DNA from: Legionella qingyii
GTDB lineage: Bacteria; Pseudomonadota; Gammaproteobacteria; Legionellales; Legionellaceae
Direction: 5' to 3'
DNA: 64,000 bases
Assembly (NCBI RefSeq): GCF_003184185.1
Contig: NZ_QHJG01000001.1
Coordinates: 62,001-126,000, forward strand
Part shown: piece after piece, positions 15,810 through 28,600 of the stretch
Numbering within the stretch: position 1 is the stretch's first letter
Layout of the letters: every line of letters starts with the position of its first letter
Made by a program: the position numbers and the translations under genes
Notes under the pieces: model-generated
Database searches by the model: none
What the model was told of the DNA's origin: nothing
Seen by the model: the letters and a program-made list of their open reading frames with translations, nothing else

Positions 15810-18800
15810 TTAAACCTCACATTCTGCCTCATTAAAACACATGAGCTGTTTTGTAATTTTTTTAATTACTTTTGTTCTTATTTCTTTTTCTCTTATAAAA
15901 AGATGCCCACTATCAAATTCATGGAACTCGCAATGCTCTAATGAATGCTCAGCCCATCCGTAATGGTCTGTAGGAGCGACCCAGGTATCTTGTTTGCCCA
16001 AGAATACCGTAGTGCCGAACGTTAAGGGCGATTCATCACGATAATTATAGTTTCTAACGATGTTCATATCGCCTATAAAAATGGGCAGTAACACTTTAAT
16101 AATGCTCTTGTTCATTCGCTCATCGCTGTAATCAACGATACCATTTGCTTTAAATACGGTAGATAAGGCGGTTAATTGATCATCGTCTAACTCACTGATT
16201 CGTTCCGAATTTAAATCAAATAAATTGATATTCATTTGTTGTAGTTTTGCAAGCAGATTATCCAAACTTTTGGAGGGTATACGTGGATCTGGATAGGCCG
16301 ATGCAAATAGATGTGCTGGCTGCGGCAGATGATGGCGACGTAAATATCGACTCAGTTCAAATCCAATAAGTGAACCAAAACTATGGCCAAAAAACGCAAA
16401 AGGTAAATTGAATTGAGGTTTTAGCTGATGGGCTAATAATGAAACCAAGGTATCGAGGTTATCAAGAGGTTGCTCCTCCATCCGATTTTCTCTACCTGGC
16501 AACTGTATCGGACACACCTCTATAAAATCAGGGAATTCCTGTTGCCATTCGCGATAAATTGAAGCACCACCGCCACCGTATGGAAAACAAAACAAGCGTA
16601 CTTGGGCATTTGTTTGTATTTTTCGATTGGTGATCCAAAGCGTATCAAACTGGGTTTTAGGTTCAGGGGGTTCTTGTTTGGAACCTATCCATTGGCTTGC
16701 TAATACATATTCAGCAATCTCATTGATTGATGGACCTTGCATCATCAAGGGTAAAGAATAAGTGACACCAACGGTTGTTTCTATGATTCGGATTACTGCT
16801 AGTGCCATCAGCGAATCCATTCCTAGTTCATGTAAGGACTGAAAAGGGCTTATGTCATTTTGTGGCATGGAAAAGATCATGGCAAATTGCTCCATTAAAT
16901 GATGGATTAATTTGTCTTTACACGCTTCATAGGGCAGTGATAAATCGAGTTGGAATTGAGATTGAATGTCCATGATTTGATTAATTTGCATCGTATCATT
17001 GAGTATGCTCATGTACAGGTCATGGCAAATGGCGATTACTTCATAGTTTTTATCCAGCAAGTACCAATCAGCAATGATGTGTTTTCCTTCTGGATGCAGC
17101 TCCTTTAATTTAGTGTATATATATTTCTGGTCTTCTAGTGAGCCATAAAATTCAAGAGCTCCCATATGTGATGCAATATAGGGTTTGTTGAATTGTTTAG
17201 GCAGTAATAAAAAGAGTGTCTGAATGCAGGCGTCAATGATTCCTGGATGCATTTGGGTTACAAATTGTTTTCCGCGCTCTGAGATTTTGGGTTCGCGTAA
17301 CTCACAAAACAATTCCTCACTATTGGCCCAATATTGATGGGCCCAGCGAATCGTATCACCAGCAGGCATGCCCATGCTTGTTATTCGGTTATAAAACGTT
17401 TCCATAGTTCCTGAGACAGAACGTCGTTGCATGAGTTCTGTCTTGGTTTTAAGTTGGTTGGCGTAAGGAGTGGTATTCAGGACTAAAATACCGGTCGCAT
17501 GTTCTACCCAGTGTTTTTTGCCATCATTGCTGTAAAAGCGGAACGCTAAGGTGTCGCTTTCTTCACCTGTTTCAATGATGAGATGTACTAAAACAGTTTT
17601 TCCATCCAGGACCAATATGGGTGATAAATAATTAAGGTTTTGCACCCTAAACGAAACGGTTTGTTGTAATTGTTTTGCTGCATACGCTAACATTTCCAGG
17701 TAATAACCCGCATGCAACACATAAAAGGTATCTTGTATTTCAGGCATTACTTTTGTATCAAAGACAAATTCAAATTGTCGTGCTGCTAAAGGTGAGGGGA
17801 GGGTTTTTCCTCGCATAGGGTAGGTTATAGCAGCTTTATCATTAAAACCTTGATCCAGGGTTGGCCAATATATTTTACGTTGCCATGGATAAAACGGCAT
17901 ATCCAGAGGGGGATAAGTGCGTTCTTCTTCATATTTTTTCCAATCAATTGGCACTTGGTTTACATAGTTTTTTGCCAAGGTCGCCAAGTCCATTGCTGCG
18001 AATTCCGCTATTTTAGTTGGATGAGTGGATTTTTTTTGCTCGTTGTTAATAAAAACAGACTCATTTGGGGCATCAAAATTGGCTCGTAGTGCCGCCAATT
18101 TTTGATACAGATCCGCAACTGAATCTGTAATTATTGCCAAACGTTGCGCAAAATGAGAACGCCTGATGTGGAGGTTATAACAAACCTGTGCCAAATTCGT
18201 TTCTGGATGATTTTTTAAATAATCACACCAAAGACCAATCAAATCAGCTAATGCAGCGGGCTCTTTTGCCGAAAGCGTAAATAATTCTTTATCTTTAGGA
18301 ATGTTGTTGGTAAAAGTGGGTTGCTCATTTATAGAGGGTTCACGTAATACAAGATGAGCATTGGCTCCACCGAAACCAAAACCACTCACTCCAGCAATGC
18401 AGACATCACTGTATCTGGGTAATTTTTCTGCTTTACTTGGAATGCACAAAGAATAACGCTCAAATGGGATATGTGGGTTTGGATTAACAAAGTTAAGATG
18501 GGGTGGAATTAAACCATTTTTTAGAGCCAAAGCGACTTTAATTACACTCACGATACCTGCGGCAGGCTCCAAATGTCCTACATTGGTTTTCACAGAACTA
18601 ATCCAACAAGGTTTTTCAGCATCACGATTTTTGCCAAGTACTTCGCCTAACGCTTGAATTTCAATAGGGTCACCTAGAAATGTACCCGTTCCATGGCATT
18701 CAACATAGGAAACATGCGCCGGATCGGTTTTAGCCATTCGATAAGCAGATCGCAATAATTGTTCTTGTTGTAAGCCATTAGGAGCAGTTAAACCATTTGT

Positions 18801-19694
18801 TTTACCATCTTGATTCATCGCACTCCCAGTGATTACTGCATAGATCTTATCTTTATCCTGTAATGCATTGGCAAGCGGCTTCAAAATAATGGAGCCGGCT
18901 CCTTCACCTTGTACATAACCATCTGCTTTGGCATCAAAAGTATGGCATTGTCCGGTAGGAGAAAGCATAGTCGCTTTAGCCAAAACAGAATGAACGGAAG
19001 GTAATAAATTGATATTTACTGCACTGACAAGCGCAGTATCACACAATTTGGCTTGTAGGTTTAAACAGGCTAATTGAATGGCGATGAGCGAAGACGAACA
19101 GGCCGTATCTAATACAAGGCTCGGTCCGCGTAGATCGAACAAATAGGATAAACGATTGGCTGCCATGCTGATGGCGCTTCCTGTAGGAATAAACAAAGCA
19201 TCCATATCTGAATCGAGTTTTTGCAAGTGGCCAAACTGACTTGCATATAAGCTGGAGAAAACGCCCATATTGGAGCCTGCTAAAGCGTCAACGGTTAAAC
19301 CTGCATCTTCAAGGGATTCGTAGGCGACTTCCAATAAGATACGTTGTTGTGGATCCATTCGCATTGCTTCACGAGGGCTAACACCAAAAAAATAGGCATC
19401 AAACGCTTCAATTTGCCGCAGATAGCCTCCCCAATAAGGCAAATTGGTATCACGCTGAGTTACTTCTCGAGTACCTTGCAAAAGCTTCCAACGTTCGTCA
19501 GGTATTGGCGAAATGACGTTCTTGCCTTGGCATAATAACTCCCAAAACTCTTGAGGGTTATTGGCTTCGGGTAAACGACAACTCACTCCAATAATTGCCA
19601 CTGGATCAAATATCTTGTCGTTCTGTTCCTGCAAAAGCTTCTTGAGCTTTTGGATCATTAATAATGATTTTTTTAAAGTAGTTGTATCATTCAT
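15810..19694 (-). CDS. Modular PKS, terminal module: KS-DH-like-ACP-TE, no AT
   Basis: A 1294-residue type I polyketide synthase. After a short N-terminal coiled docking region, KS spans about 28-455, with Cys 199 in DTACSSS, then VECHGTGTFLGDP and NVGHLEPAAGI. A linker without any acyltransferase GHSxGE motif follows, so malonyl must be loaded in trans. Residues 630-910 are a DH-like double hotdog. Its N-terminal catalytic His is not where HxxxGxxxxP requires, while the Asp in HPGIIDACIQ is present. ACP has Ser 961 in LGMDSL. The C-terminal TE (1030-1285) has GHSFGS (Ser 1105) and a late His in FDSGHLFI. Its start overlaps the end of the upstream PKS gene by 8 bases. The last extension is unreduced. 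The DH-like domain may help cyclise the chain. Confidence 0.9.
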   Translation of the reverse strand: MNDTTTLKKSLLMIQKLKKLLQEQNDKIFDPVAIIGVSCRLPEANNPQEFWELLCQGKNVISPIPDERWKLLQGTREVTQRDTNLPYWGGYLRQIEAFDAYFFGVSPREAMRMDPQQRILLEVAYESLEDAGLTVDALAGSNMGVFSSLYASQFGHLQKLDSDMDALFIPTGSAISMAANRLSYLFDLRGPSLVLDTACSSSLIAIQLACLNLQAKLCDTALVSAVNINLLPSVHSVLAKATMLSPTGQCHTFDAKADGYVQGEGAGSIILKPLANALQDKDKIYAVITGSAMNQDGKTNGLTAPNGLQQEQLLRSAYRMAKTDPAHVSYVECHGTGTFLGDPIEIQALGEVLGKNRDAEKPCWISSVKTNVGHLEPAAGIVSVIKVALALKNGLIPPHLNFVNPNPHIPFERYSLCIPSKAEKLPRYSDVCIAGVSGFGFGGANAHLVLREPSINEQPTFTNNIPKDKELFTLSAKEPAALADLIGLWCDYLKNHPETNLAQVCYNLHIRRSHFAQRLAIITDSVADLYQKLAALRANFDAPNESVFINNEQKKSTHPTKIAEFAAMDLATLAKNYVNQVPIDWKKYEEERTYPPLDMPFYPWQRKIYWPTLDQGFNDKAAITYPMRGKTLPSPLAARQFEFVFDTKVMPEIQDTFYVLHAGYYLEMLAYAAKQLQQTVSFRVQNLNYLSPILVLDGKTVLVHLIIETGEESDTLAFRFYSNDGKKHWVEHATGILVLNTTPYANQLKTKTELMQRRSVSGTMETFYNRITSMGMPAGDTIRWAHQYWANSEELFCELREPKISERGKQFVTQMHPGIIDACIQTLFLLLPKQFNKPYIASHMGALEFYGSLEDQKYIYTKLKELHPEGKHIIADWYLLDKNYEVIAICHDLYMSILNDTMQINQIMDIQSQFQLDLSLPYEACKDKLIHHLMEQFAMIFSMPQNDISPFQSLHELGMDSLMALAVIRIIETTVGVTYSLPLMMQGPSINEIAEYVLASQWIGSKQEPPEPKTQFDTLWITNRKIQTNAQVRLFCFPYGGGGASIYREWQQEFPDFIEVCPIQLPGRENRMEEQPLDNLDTLVSLLAHQLKPQFNLPFAFFGHSFGSLIGFELSRYLRRHHLPQPAHLFASAYPDPRIPSKSLDNLLAKLQQMNINLFDLNSERISELDDDQLTALSTVFKANGIVDYSDERMNKSIIKVLLPIFIGDMNIVRNYNYRDESPLTFGTTVFLGKQDTWVAPTDHYGWAEHSLEHCEFHEFDSGHLFIREKEIRTKVIKKITKQLMCFNEAECEV

Positions 19695-22600
19695 AAGCCA
19701 GCTCTAATTCTTTTAATTCCAATTCAAGCAATTCATTCAGTTGTGCCTCATTTAATTGATCCAGATCAAGAGTTTTCTCGGCACTACAAAGAGGTGCAGG
19801 GGCCGGCTCAATGTTAATTTGCACGCGTTGCATGATGTACTCGGTAAGTTGTTTCAGTGTAGGGTAGCGATATAAGTCCATAGGGGCGACTATGTCAGGG
19901 AAATGCTTACCCAGTTGCTCGGTATAATCAATGCCAGTAATGGAATCCATTCCATATTGTTGGAAGGGGGCTTCTCTGTCAATTTCAGTAACGTCCAATC
20001 CTAATACTGAAGCAAAGAGGTTCAAGACTAATGCTGTAATTTCTTCCTGATTTAATGAGGAAACAACCGTTGCTTGCGTATTTGCAGCATATTCAGCAAC
20101 CAAATGTGTAAAGAAATCAAGCTGTTTGGCGGTAGCATTTACCTGTAAAAATTTCTTCCATTGAATCTTACATACTGTAATTTCAGCAGGATTTAATCTA
20201 AGAAGAACATGAAACAATGCAAGACCCTCTTTAATACTTAAAGAAGCCATGCCAACGGCATCTAAAAATGCATCATGATTATGTCTGTGGCTCATTCCTT
20301 TTTCTGACCAGGCGACCCAGTTAATACTTGATGCGGGTAAGTGCAAACTACGACGATATAAAGCAAGGCCATTCATAAACTCATTAGCTGCAGCATAAGC
20401 ACTGAGTCCTGCCATACCAAAATGGGGAACCGCTGCAATGGATGAAAACAGCACGAAACAAGATAATGGCGCTTGCAAAAAGAGTTCATGCAATACCAGC
20501 GAACCCTGTATTTTTACGCGTAACACATCACGCCATAATGCTTCATCCATTTCGGCAATGGTGACATTATCGGTAGTGACGCCCGCTAAATGAAAAACGC
20601 CATCAATGGATTGTTGCCATGCTTTTTCGGCTTCCATAATGGCCTGGCGCATTTGTTCTTGATTCGCAACGTCTACCGCAGCATACCTAACTTGCGCCCC
20701 TTTAGCTTCTAACTGTTTGAGCCAGGTATTTTTCTCTAATGTTTTTGATGAGAGTTCTGTCGTTCCGGTAAGCAAAACAAAACGTGTTCCTTGGGCGACA
20801 ATAAATTCTGCTACTTCATAACCTAAGGCACCCAGCCCTCCAGTAATTAACGCAGCTACAGGAGTTTTCCAGGAGGAAGGCATCTCATGATTGGGTGTTG
20901 TCCCATGAGGAATGAAGCGAATGGTGTAGCGTTCAGCGGCACGATAAGCAATATGATTTTCTTGGGCTTGGTAATGCCCCAATTCCTTGACCAGGATTTT
21001 GGTATTATGTTCTATACCTTCATTTGCATCCAAATCAAGTAGTAAAGCTTGGTATTTTGCTTGTTCGGCGGCAAAAATACGGGTCATGGACCAGAGATGA
21101 TGTTGCCAGATATTGATGGTATCGGAAGAATTAACCTGTTGCGCTGATTGGGATGCAAGACAGAAGGTTAATTGATGTGACCACGAATGCTGCACTAGGG
21201 CTTGCAACAAATATAATAATGCCAAACTAGGATCGCTATGGTTTTCTTTAAGTGCAGGACATAAATAGATAACGCCTTTTAAATTGTCTCTATATTGGGC
21301 GTGAATTGTGGCAAAGAGCAGTTTATAATCAGTTTTTTGTGACGCATTGATGGTGAATACATCGTTTTCAATCATGGCGTATTGATCGCGAATAAAACAA
21401 TAAATACCTCTATTCTCGCCAAGTTCTTTTTTTAATGAAGGTACGGATTCTGGCTCACAGAAAATAAGCCATTTTCCTTCGCTATTGATTAATCCAGGCT
21501 GGGTTGCTTGAGGTTTTTTCTCCCACTGGGTAGTGTAAAGCCAATCCTGGCTATCAATCATTTCAGTGTTAGCAACAACCGCTTGAATCGCGGGTTCCAC
21601 CACTATAGGTTGCGCCATAGGTACTATTTCTACTTCTTTTGTAGGTATCCAGCAGCGTCGTTTAGCAAATGGATACGTAGGTAAAGAGACAATATGCGGC
21701 AATTGTTGTTGGTATAATTGTTCCCAATCCACTTTTGCTCCATTGACCCAATGTTGAACCAATTCTTCATAGCGTGCATCACGAATTAATTCAGCAATCG
21801 GTTGTAGGTTACTTTGAGAATGATGATTTATCCAGGTTTTTGTGCCCTTGTGTTGAGGATAGTTTGCAAGTGCCACAAGTAATTCATCTGTATTTGATAC
21901 AATTACCGCGAAGCGTGCTGCCATATGTTCACGTCCTGTTTGTAACGTGAAGCATGCATCTCTAAGCCATTCTTTATGTTTTACATGGCTGTTTTGCAGT
22001 ATATAACCATGCATTTGCTGTATTTGTGCTGACAAACGTTCTTCGTTTAATGCAGATAATAAAAAGATATATGGAACATTCACCGTGCTCTGCTGTTTTA
22101 CGGGTGGTATGTATTCTTCAACAATCATATGTACGTTTGCACCACCTGCACCAAAAGAGCTTACCCCGGCGCGACGAGGTACATTATCACCAGGCTGCCA
22201 ATCAGTGTATTCTTGTTGAACATAAAAAGGAGAGTTTTGAAAATCAATAAACGGGTTCAATTGCGTGGTATGTAATGTAGGCGCTAATTTTTTGTGGCGC
22301 ATTTGTAAGAGTACTTTTGCCAATTGTGATACGCCTGCTGCGGATTCCAAATGTCCAATATTGGATTTGACTGAACCAACGGCACAAAATTGTTTGTCTT
22401 CCGTATAGTGTTCAAAGGCATCTTGCAAACCACGAATCTCTATAGGATCTCCTAAGGCTGTACCTGTGCCATGTGCTTCAATGTAAGAGATGGTTCGCGC
22501 ATCAATATCGGCATTTTTTAAAGCTTGCAAAATCACCGCTGCTTGGGCGTTAGGATTGGGAACAGTATAACCGCTGGTTTTTCCCCCATGGTTCATGCTG

Positions 22601-25600
22601 CTGCCTTTAATAATCCCGTAAATCATATCATTATCAGCAATTGCATCAGCTAAAGGTTTCAACAAGACAGTGCCGACGCCTTCTGAGGGTACATAACCCG
22701 TACCTCCATCCGAAAAACTTGTACATCGGCCTTGCTCGGACATAAAATTAAAACTGCCCAAAAAGTGATACTTACTCGGGTGTAACGACAAATTCACCCC
22801 GCCAGCGATTGCCATGGCACAATCACCACGCAAGAGGCTTTCACACGCCAGATGAATTGCCGCCAGCGAGGAAGAACACGCTGTATCGACAACAAAGCTT
22901 GGACCATTTACATCAAGAAAGTAAGAAATTCGGTTTGCTACTGAGAATGATTGGATATCCAATGGCACTCGATTTCCTTTTTGCCATTCTTCTGCGATAA
23001 ACAATGGGTAAAAATTATAAGTCACCCCAGCAAAAACGCCGACTGAATTTTTGGCTTTTCGCTTTAATTTGTCTCGTGTATAACCTGCATCCTCCAGCGT
23101 GGACCATACTGACTGCATAAACAAACGCTCTTGTGGATCCATCAGTCCTGCATCACGTGGCGAGATATTAAAAAACAGGGGATCAAATTTATCGATATCC
23201 GGAATAAAACCTCCATGTGGGAAATAGTGTTCTTCACCTCCAATCTGTACTGGATAGTCTTTATAATTCCAGCGCTCAACAGGAACCTGACCCACACAAT
23301 CCCGTCCGGAACTTAAGTTTTGCCAAAACTCATCCATGGAGTTGGCCATTGGAAATGTGCCGCTTAAACCAATAATGGCAATGTCCTTAGATGAATGATT
23401 AGCATGTTTGAAGGTAGAGGTTATGGGTTTAACCGTTTCCATATCAAGGGGGGCTACCATCGGCGTAACATCACTCTCAGACACAAGCGCAGACAATTGT
23501 TCCTTATGATTTTTTATAAAATATTTAGCTAAATCATTTAATCGGTTACGTTCGTAGAGTAATGTTTTGGGTAAGGTACCGAAGTCTTTTTCCAACCGGT
23601 TCGTAATTTCCAAACCGATCAAAGAATCAACACCATAAACTTCATAGGTCTCATCCGCTTGGATAAGTTCAGGAGAGGTACGTAATTTTTCTGCGAATAT
23701 CTGTTGTAAGTAAGCTAAAGTCTGGCTAGAGAAATCCATTATTCCCTTATTAACTATAGGAACCACGGGTTGGGGTGTTGCTATGGAGTTTGTTTCCAGA
23801 TCATACCAGTAGCGTTGTTTTATGAATGGATAGGCAGGTAACGTACCCATACGCTGAATTCGTTCCTCGACATACAGCTGTTGCCAGTCAATGACATAAT
23901 GTTTCGTATATAAATCAGCCAGAATAAATAAGTTATGACGATATTGATCGGAGTTCTCTGGCTGGTGCAATTTTTTGATCGCAGCTTGATAAACTTCATC
24001 AAATACTGGCCCCTGAATCGTCCAGGTTTGGCCCTCGTTCATCATGCAATATTCAGGAGTTTCATGGTTGCTTAACCCGTTTAATGCATGACACAAGGCA
24101 TCAACAGAATTGACTACCAACGCACAGCGGTACATAAAATGAGCTCGGCCCACATTTAGGGTAAAACTCAGTGAGGGTAAGGAAATCGTATCCTTATTCT
24201 TATGAAGCCATTGCTGCAGGTCGACTATTTTTTGGTGCAAACTTTCCTGCTGTTTGGCTGAAAGTGTGATTAAATAATAGGGTTTCGCCTGATGGTTCTC
24301 CATTAGTCTTTGGTGGGGGCGACCCTCCTCCAATACGACATGAGCGTTCGTTCCACCAAATCCAAAAGAGCTGATTCCCGCGCGCAGCGGGATGTCTGCG
24401 CCGAACTCATTTTTGATGCGTTGCCAAGCCCGAGTTTCTTTGACAATGGTGAAGGGGGTGTCAGTTAAATTGATATAAGGGTTTAACTCCTGAAAATGTA
24501 AAATACCGGGTAGCGTCTCATGAGTCATGGCCAAAAGCAGCTTAATAATTCCTGCAATTCCTGATGCAGGTTCTAAATGACCGATATTTGTTTTGACAGA
24601 GCCTAAAGCAATCGAATTTTGCTTTGCTTTCGATGCAAGCAAGGACGAAAATGCGAGTTTTAATCCTTCAATCTCAACAGGATCACCTAAAGCGGTTCCT
24701 GTTCCATGAGTTTCAATGTAGGTTACAGTATTGGGATCGATATTGGCCTGTGTGTAAGCGCGAATCAACAATTCACTCTGGGCTTTTGCGTTGGGTGCTG
24801 TCAACGATTGCGCTTTACCGCCATGATTTACTGCTGAGGCTTTAATGATCCCATAGATGTGATCGCCATCTTCTTGTGCTTGTTTTAAAGGTTTTAGCAA
24901 AAGGCTGGCGACTCCTTCACCTTTAACGTAGCCATTTGCGCTTTTATCAAAAGTTTTGCAACGACCATCTGCAGATAAGGCGCCCAATTGACTCGTAACT
25001 ACTAGGGTGTCTGGGCTCAAGATGAGACTAACGCCGCCCGCGATAGCCAAATCGCATTCGCCTTGGCGAATTGCTTGTACTGCGCGATGAATTGCAACTA
25101 AAGAGCTTGAACAGGCGCTATCGATGGCTTCACTTGGTCCTTGGAAATTGAAAAAGTAGGAAACACGATTGGCAATCATGCTGTGCGAGTTTCCTGTTGC
25201 AATAAATCCATGATGTTCATTTTGCTGTTTGGCAATTAAAGTCTGATATTCACTGAACTCAACGCCAGCAAAAACCCCAACATTTTGCGAGGATAATGCA
25301 AAAGGATCGTAACCTGCATCTTCAATGGTTTTCCATACCGTTTCCAAAAAGAGTCGTTGTTGGGGATCCATAAGATTCGCTTCTCGGGCCGAAATATTAA
25401 AGAATCCCGCATCGAATTGATCAAAATTGTTGATAAAAGCACCCCATTTGGAGTTACTTTGATGTGCTTCATTTCCATAATAATCACGCCAGTTCCAGCG
25501 TTCTTCTGGGATCTCGGTGACTAAATCATGGCCTTCAACCAAATGCTGCCAAAATGCAGCTGGATTATCTGATTGTGGGAAAATCCCTTGCATACCAATA

Positions 25601-28600
25601 ATGGCAATTGCTTCAGTTTCGCTCGTTGCAATACACTTTGGTTTTACTGTAGGGGCATTCATTTGCAGGTGTGCTACTTCGTGGTGTGCCTGAGCCACGG
25701 CTTGCGGAAATTGGTTAATCAGGTATTCACCAATTAAGCGCACACTGCTGTGTGTAAAGAACACGGCAGGGGTGAATTCGATTTGGTAGTGTTCTGTGAT
25801 CTTTTTAGCCAATTGAATAAAATGTACGGAATCCATCCCATATTCACCAAGATTTTTTTCCAGTGCAATCCGGTGTGGCGGTATTTTCAATATCTGAACG
25901 ACTTGCCGAATAAGATAAGCATTCAGTTTATCAACGAGTGCATTTTGGGTTAATGCCAAATTGGCTTGTCTATTCTCGGCAGAGGTCAGTTGTTCTTCAT
26001 CAGAATACCAATAATGTTCCTTAGCAAAAGGATAAGTAGGTAAGGAGATTTTTTTCCTGGATTCACCTGCATGAACTTGATGCCAATCTAGATTTTGACC
26101 TTCAACATAGAATTTTGCCAGCGCGAGCAAAGTCTCTTTATATTGAGACGGATGCGACAATTGCTGTATTAATATAGGTACGATGGTGGAGTTAATTAGT
26201 GCATTTTCAGCATTTTTTCCAGCGTGTATTTGCACAAACAATGGCGCGGTATGTTGCTGTGCTTTAAATTGTTGGATTAATTGGACTGCTTCATCAAGCG
26301 TGCTTACCACCATAGCGCAACGGCAGTCAAAATGACTTCTGCCTGCATTTAAGGTGTAACTCACTTGTTCGAGTTGGGCTAATGGATTTTGTTCGAACCA
26401 GCTTAATAAATCATCGAGACGTTGATTTAAAGCCAATTCGGTTTTGGCAGATACTGTGAGCAAATAATGCGATTTGTTGTTTGTCGGTGAAGGCAGTACC
26501 TCCGGTGCTTCAGATAAAATTAGATGCGCATTAGCACCTCCAGCACCAAAAGAGCTGATCCCGGCAATTCGTGGCACATTGGGTGATGGTTGTTGCCATT
26601 TGCTAACGGTTTGCTGCACACGAAACGGTGTCGTCGACCAATCTATGTTGGTGTTCAAAGTTTCCGAGAACAAAGAAGGCACCAAGGTCTGGTATTGTAA
26701 TTGCAACACCACTTTGGTTACTGCAGCAATTCCTGCCGCAGACTCACAATGACCGATGTTAGATTTTACTGAACCAATGGCGCAATGGTATGGCATGTGT
26801 TTTTGACTAAATACTTTATTTAATCCGGCCATTTCAATCGGGTCGCCAAGTGAGGTTCCGGTGCCATGCGCTTCTATATAACTCACATGTGCTGGATTAA
26901 TATGGGCTTTTTGGTATGTTTCAGCAAGCAATTTGGCCTGTGCGTTGGGGTTAGGTACGGTGTAACCGTTTGTTTTTCCACCATGATTAAGATGACTGCC
27001 TTTAATCACCGCATAAATAAGATCTCCATCGGCTAATGCTCTATCCAAGGGTTTTAATAGTATTGCACCGACGGCTTCACCGGGTACATAGCCATCGCCA
27101 CCCTCTCCAAAACTTCGGCAATGCCCGTCACTTGCCAAAAATTTTCCATGACTTAGCAACAGATATTTATTGGGATGCAAAGAAAGATTCACGCCACCAG
27201 CGAGCGCCATCTCACATTCGCCTTCGTGAATGCTCTGGCAGGCTAAATGAATTGCAGTAAGGGAGGAAGAGCACATCGTATCCAGCGCAATACTCGGGCC
27301 ATGAAAATCAAAAAAATAGGAAACTCGATTGGCGATTGAAGCAAATATGGAGTTTGTTGGCACAAATGGATTCGGATGAGCCGGTTCATTACCAAATAAC
27401 TGATATTGCCCATACATCACGCCTACATAGACGCCTACTTTTTTTCCGGCTAATGTTTCATGGGCATATCCGGCATCTTCTATGGTTTTCCAGGCTGTTT
27501 CTAAAAATAATCGCTCCTGGGGATCCATCATTGCAGCTTCGCGTGGCGAAATATTAAAAAACAGGGGGTCGAATTGATCGACATCGGTTAAAAAACCACC
27601 CCATTTACTGTATGTTTTTCCGGGATTGTTTTGATCTCCATCAAAATAGTCCGCCAACGCCCATCGCTCCTTGGGAATTTCTCGGATACAGTCCTTTCCT
27701 GCGTATAGATTATGCCAAAATGTGGTTAAATCTTTAGCTTCTGGATAACGTCCGTTCATACCAATAATGGCGATATCTTGCGACTTCGGTGTATTTCTTG
27801 TAACACTGGGCGAGATGGCCAATGGAAGAATTGAATTTATCAGAGTGACTTCAACATCAGTTAAGTGTGGCATTAATTCATTGGCATGATGTTCCATGAA
27901 GTATTCGGCTAAATCGGCCACATTTCGGTATTCAAAAAATAATGTTTTGGGTAATGCACTAAATTCATTGGCTAAGCGCTGATTCAGTTGAATGATCATC
28001 AAGGAATCAATGCCATAATTTTCGAAAGGTGATTTGGGGTCAATGTGTTCTGGCGGACACTTCAAGGTTTCAGCAAGTATTTTTCTTAAAAAGCGCTCAG
28101 TCTGTTTGCGAAAATCCGGGTTAAGGACTGGGCGCTGAGTCGCTATTGATTGGTTTAGTATCGAGTTATTTTGTAATGCACTCGTGAGTTTTTGTTGATA
28201 CCCCGGGAGCACAATACAATTCGGAGAATGATACTGTAATGCCTGCAAGAATGCGGTGAATCCCTGTTGTGTCGATAAACTGATAATACCCAGGTTTTCT
28301 TCAAGGACCTGTTGGTATTCAGGAGCAATGCGTAATCCTCCTTCCTCCCAAAGTGGCCAGTTAATCGAAACAGTATGTCCGAAACAATGACCAAGAGCTC
28401 TTTGTCGTTCGCGCTCGCAGGCAAACTCATCTAGAAAACAATTGGCATAAGCATAATCGCTTTGCCCTGCATTACCGAACACGGCAGCGACAGAGGAAAA
28501 AAGCACAAAGAACTCTAAAGGTTCGTTAAGCGTTGCTGCATGCAAATTACAAGTGCCATAAATTTTAGGTGCTAACACCTTGGCGATTTCAGGGATTGTT

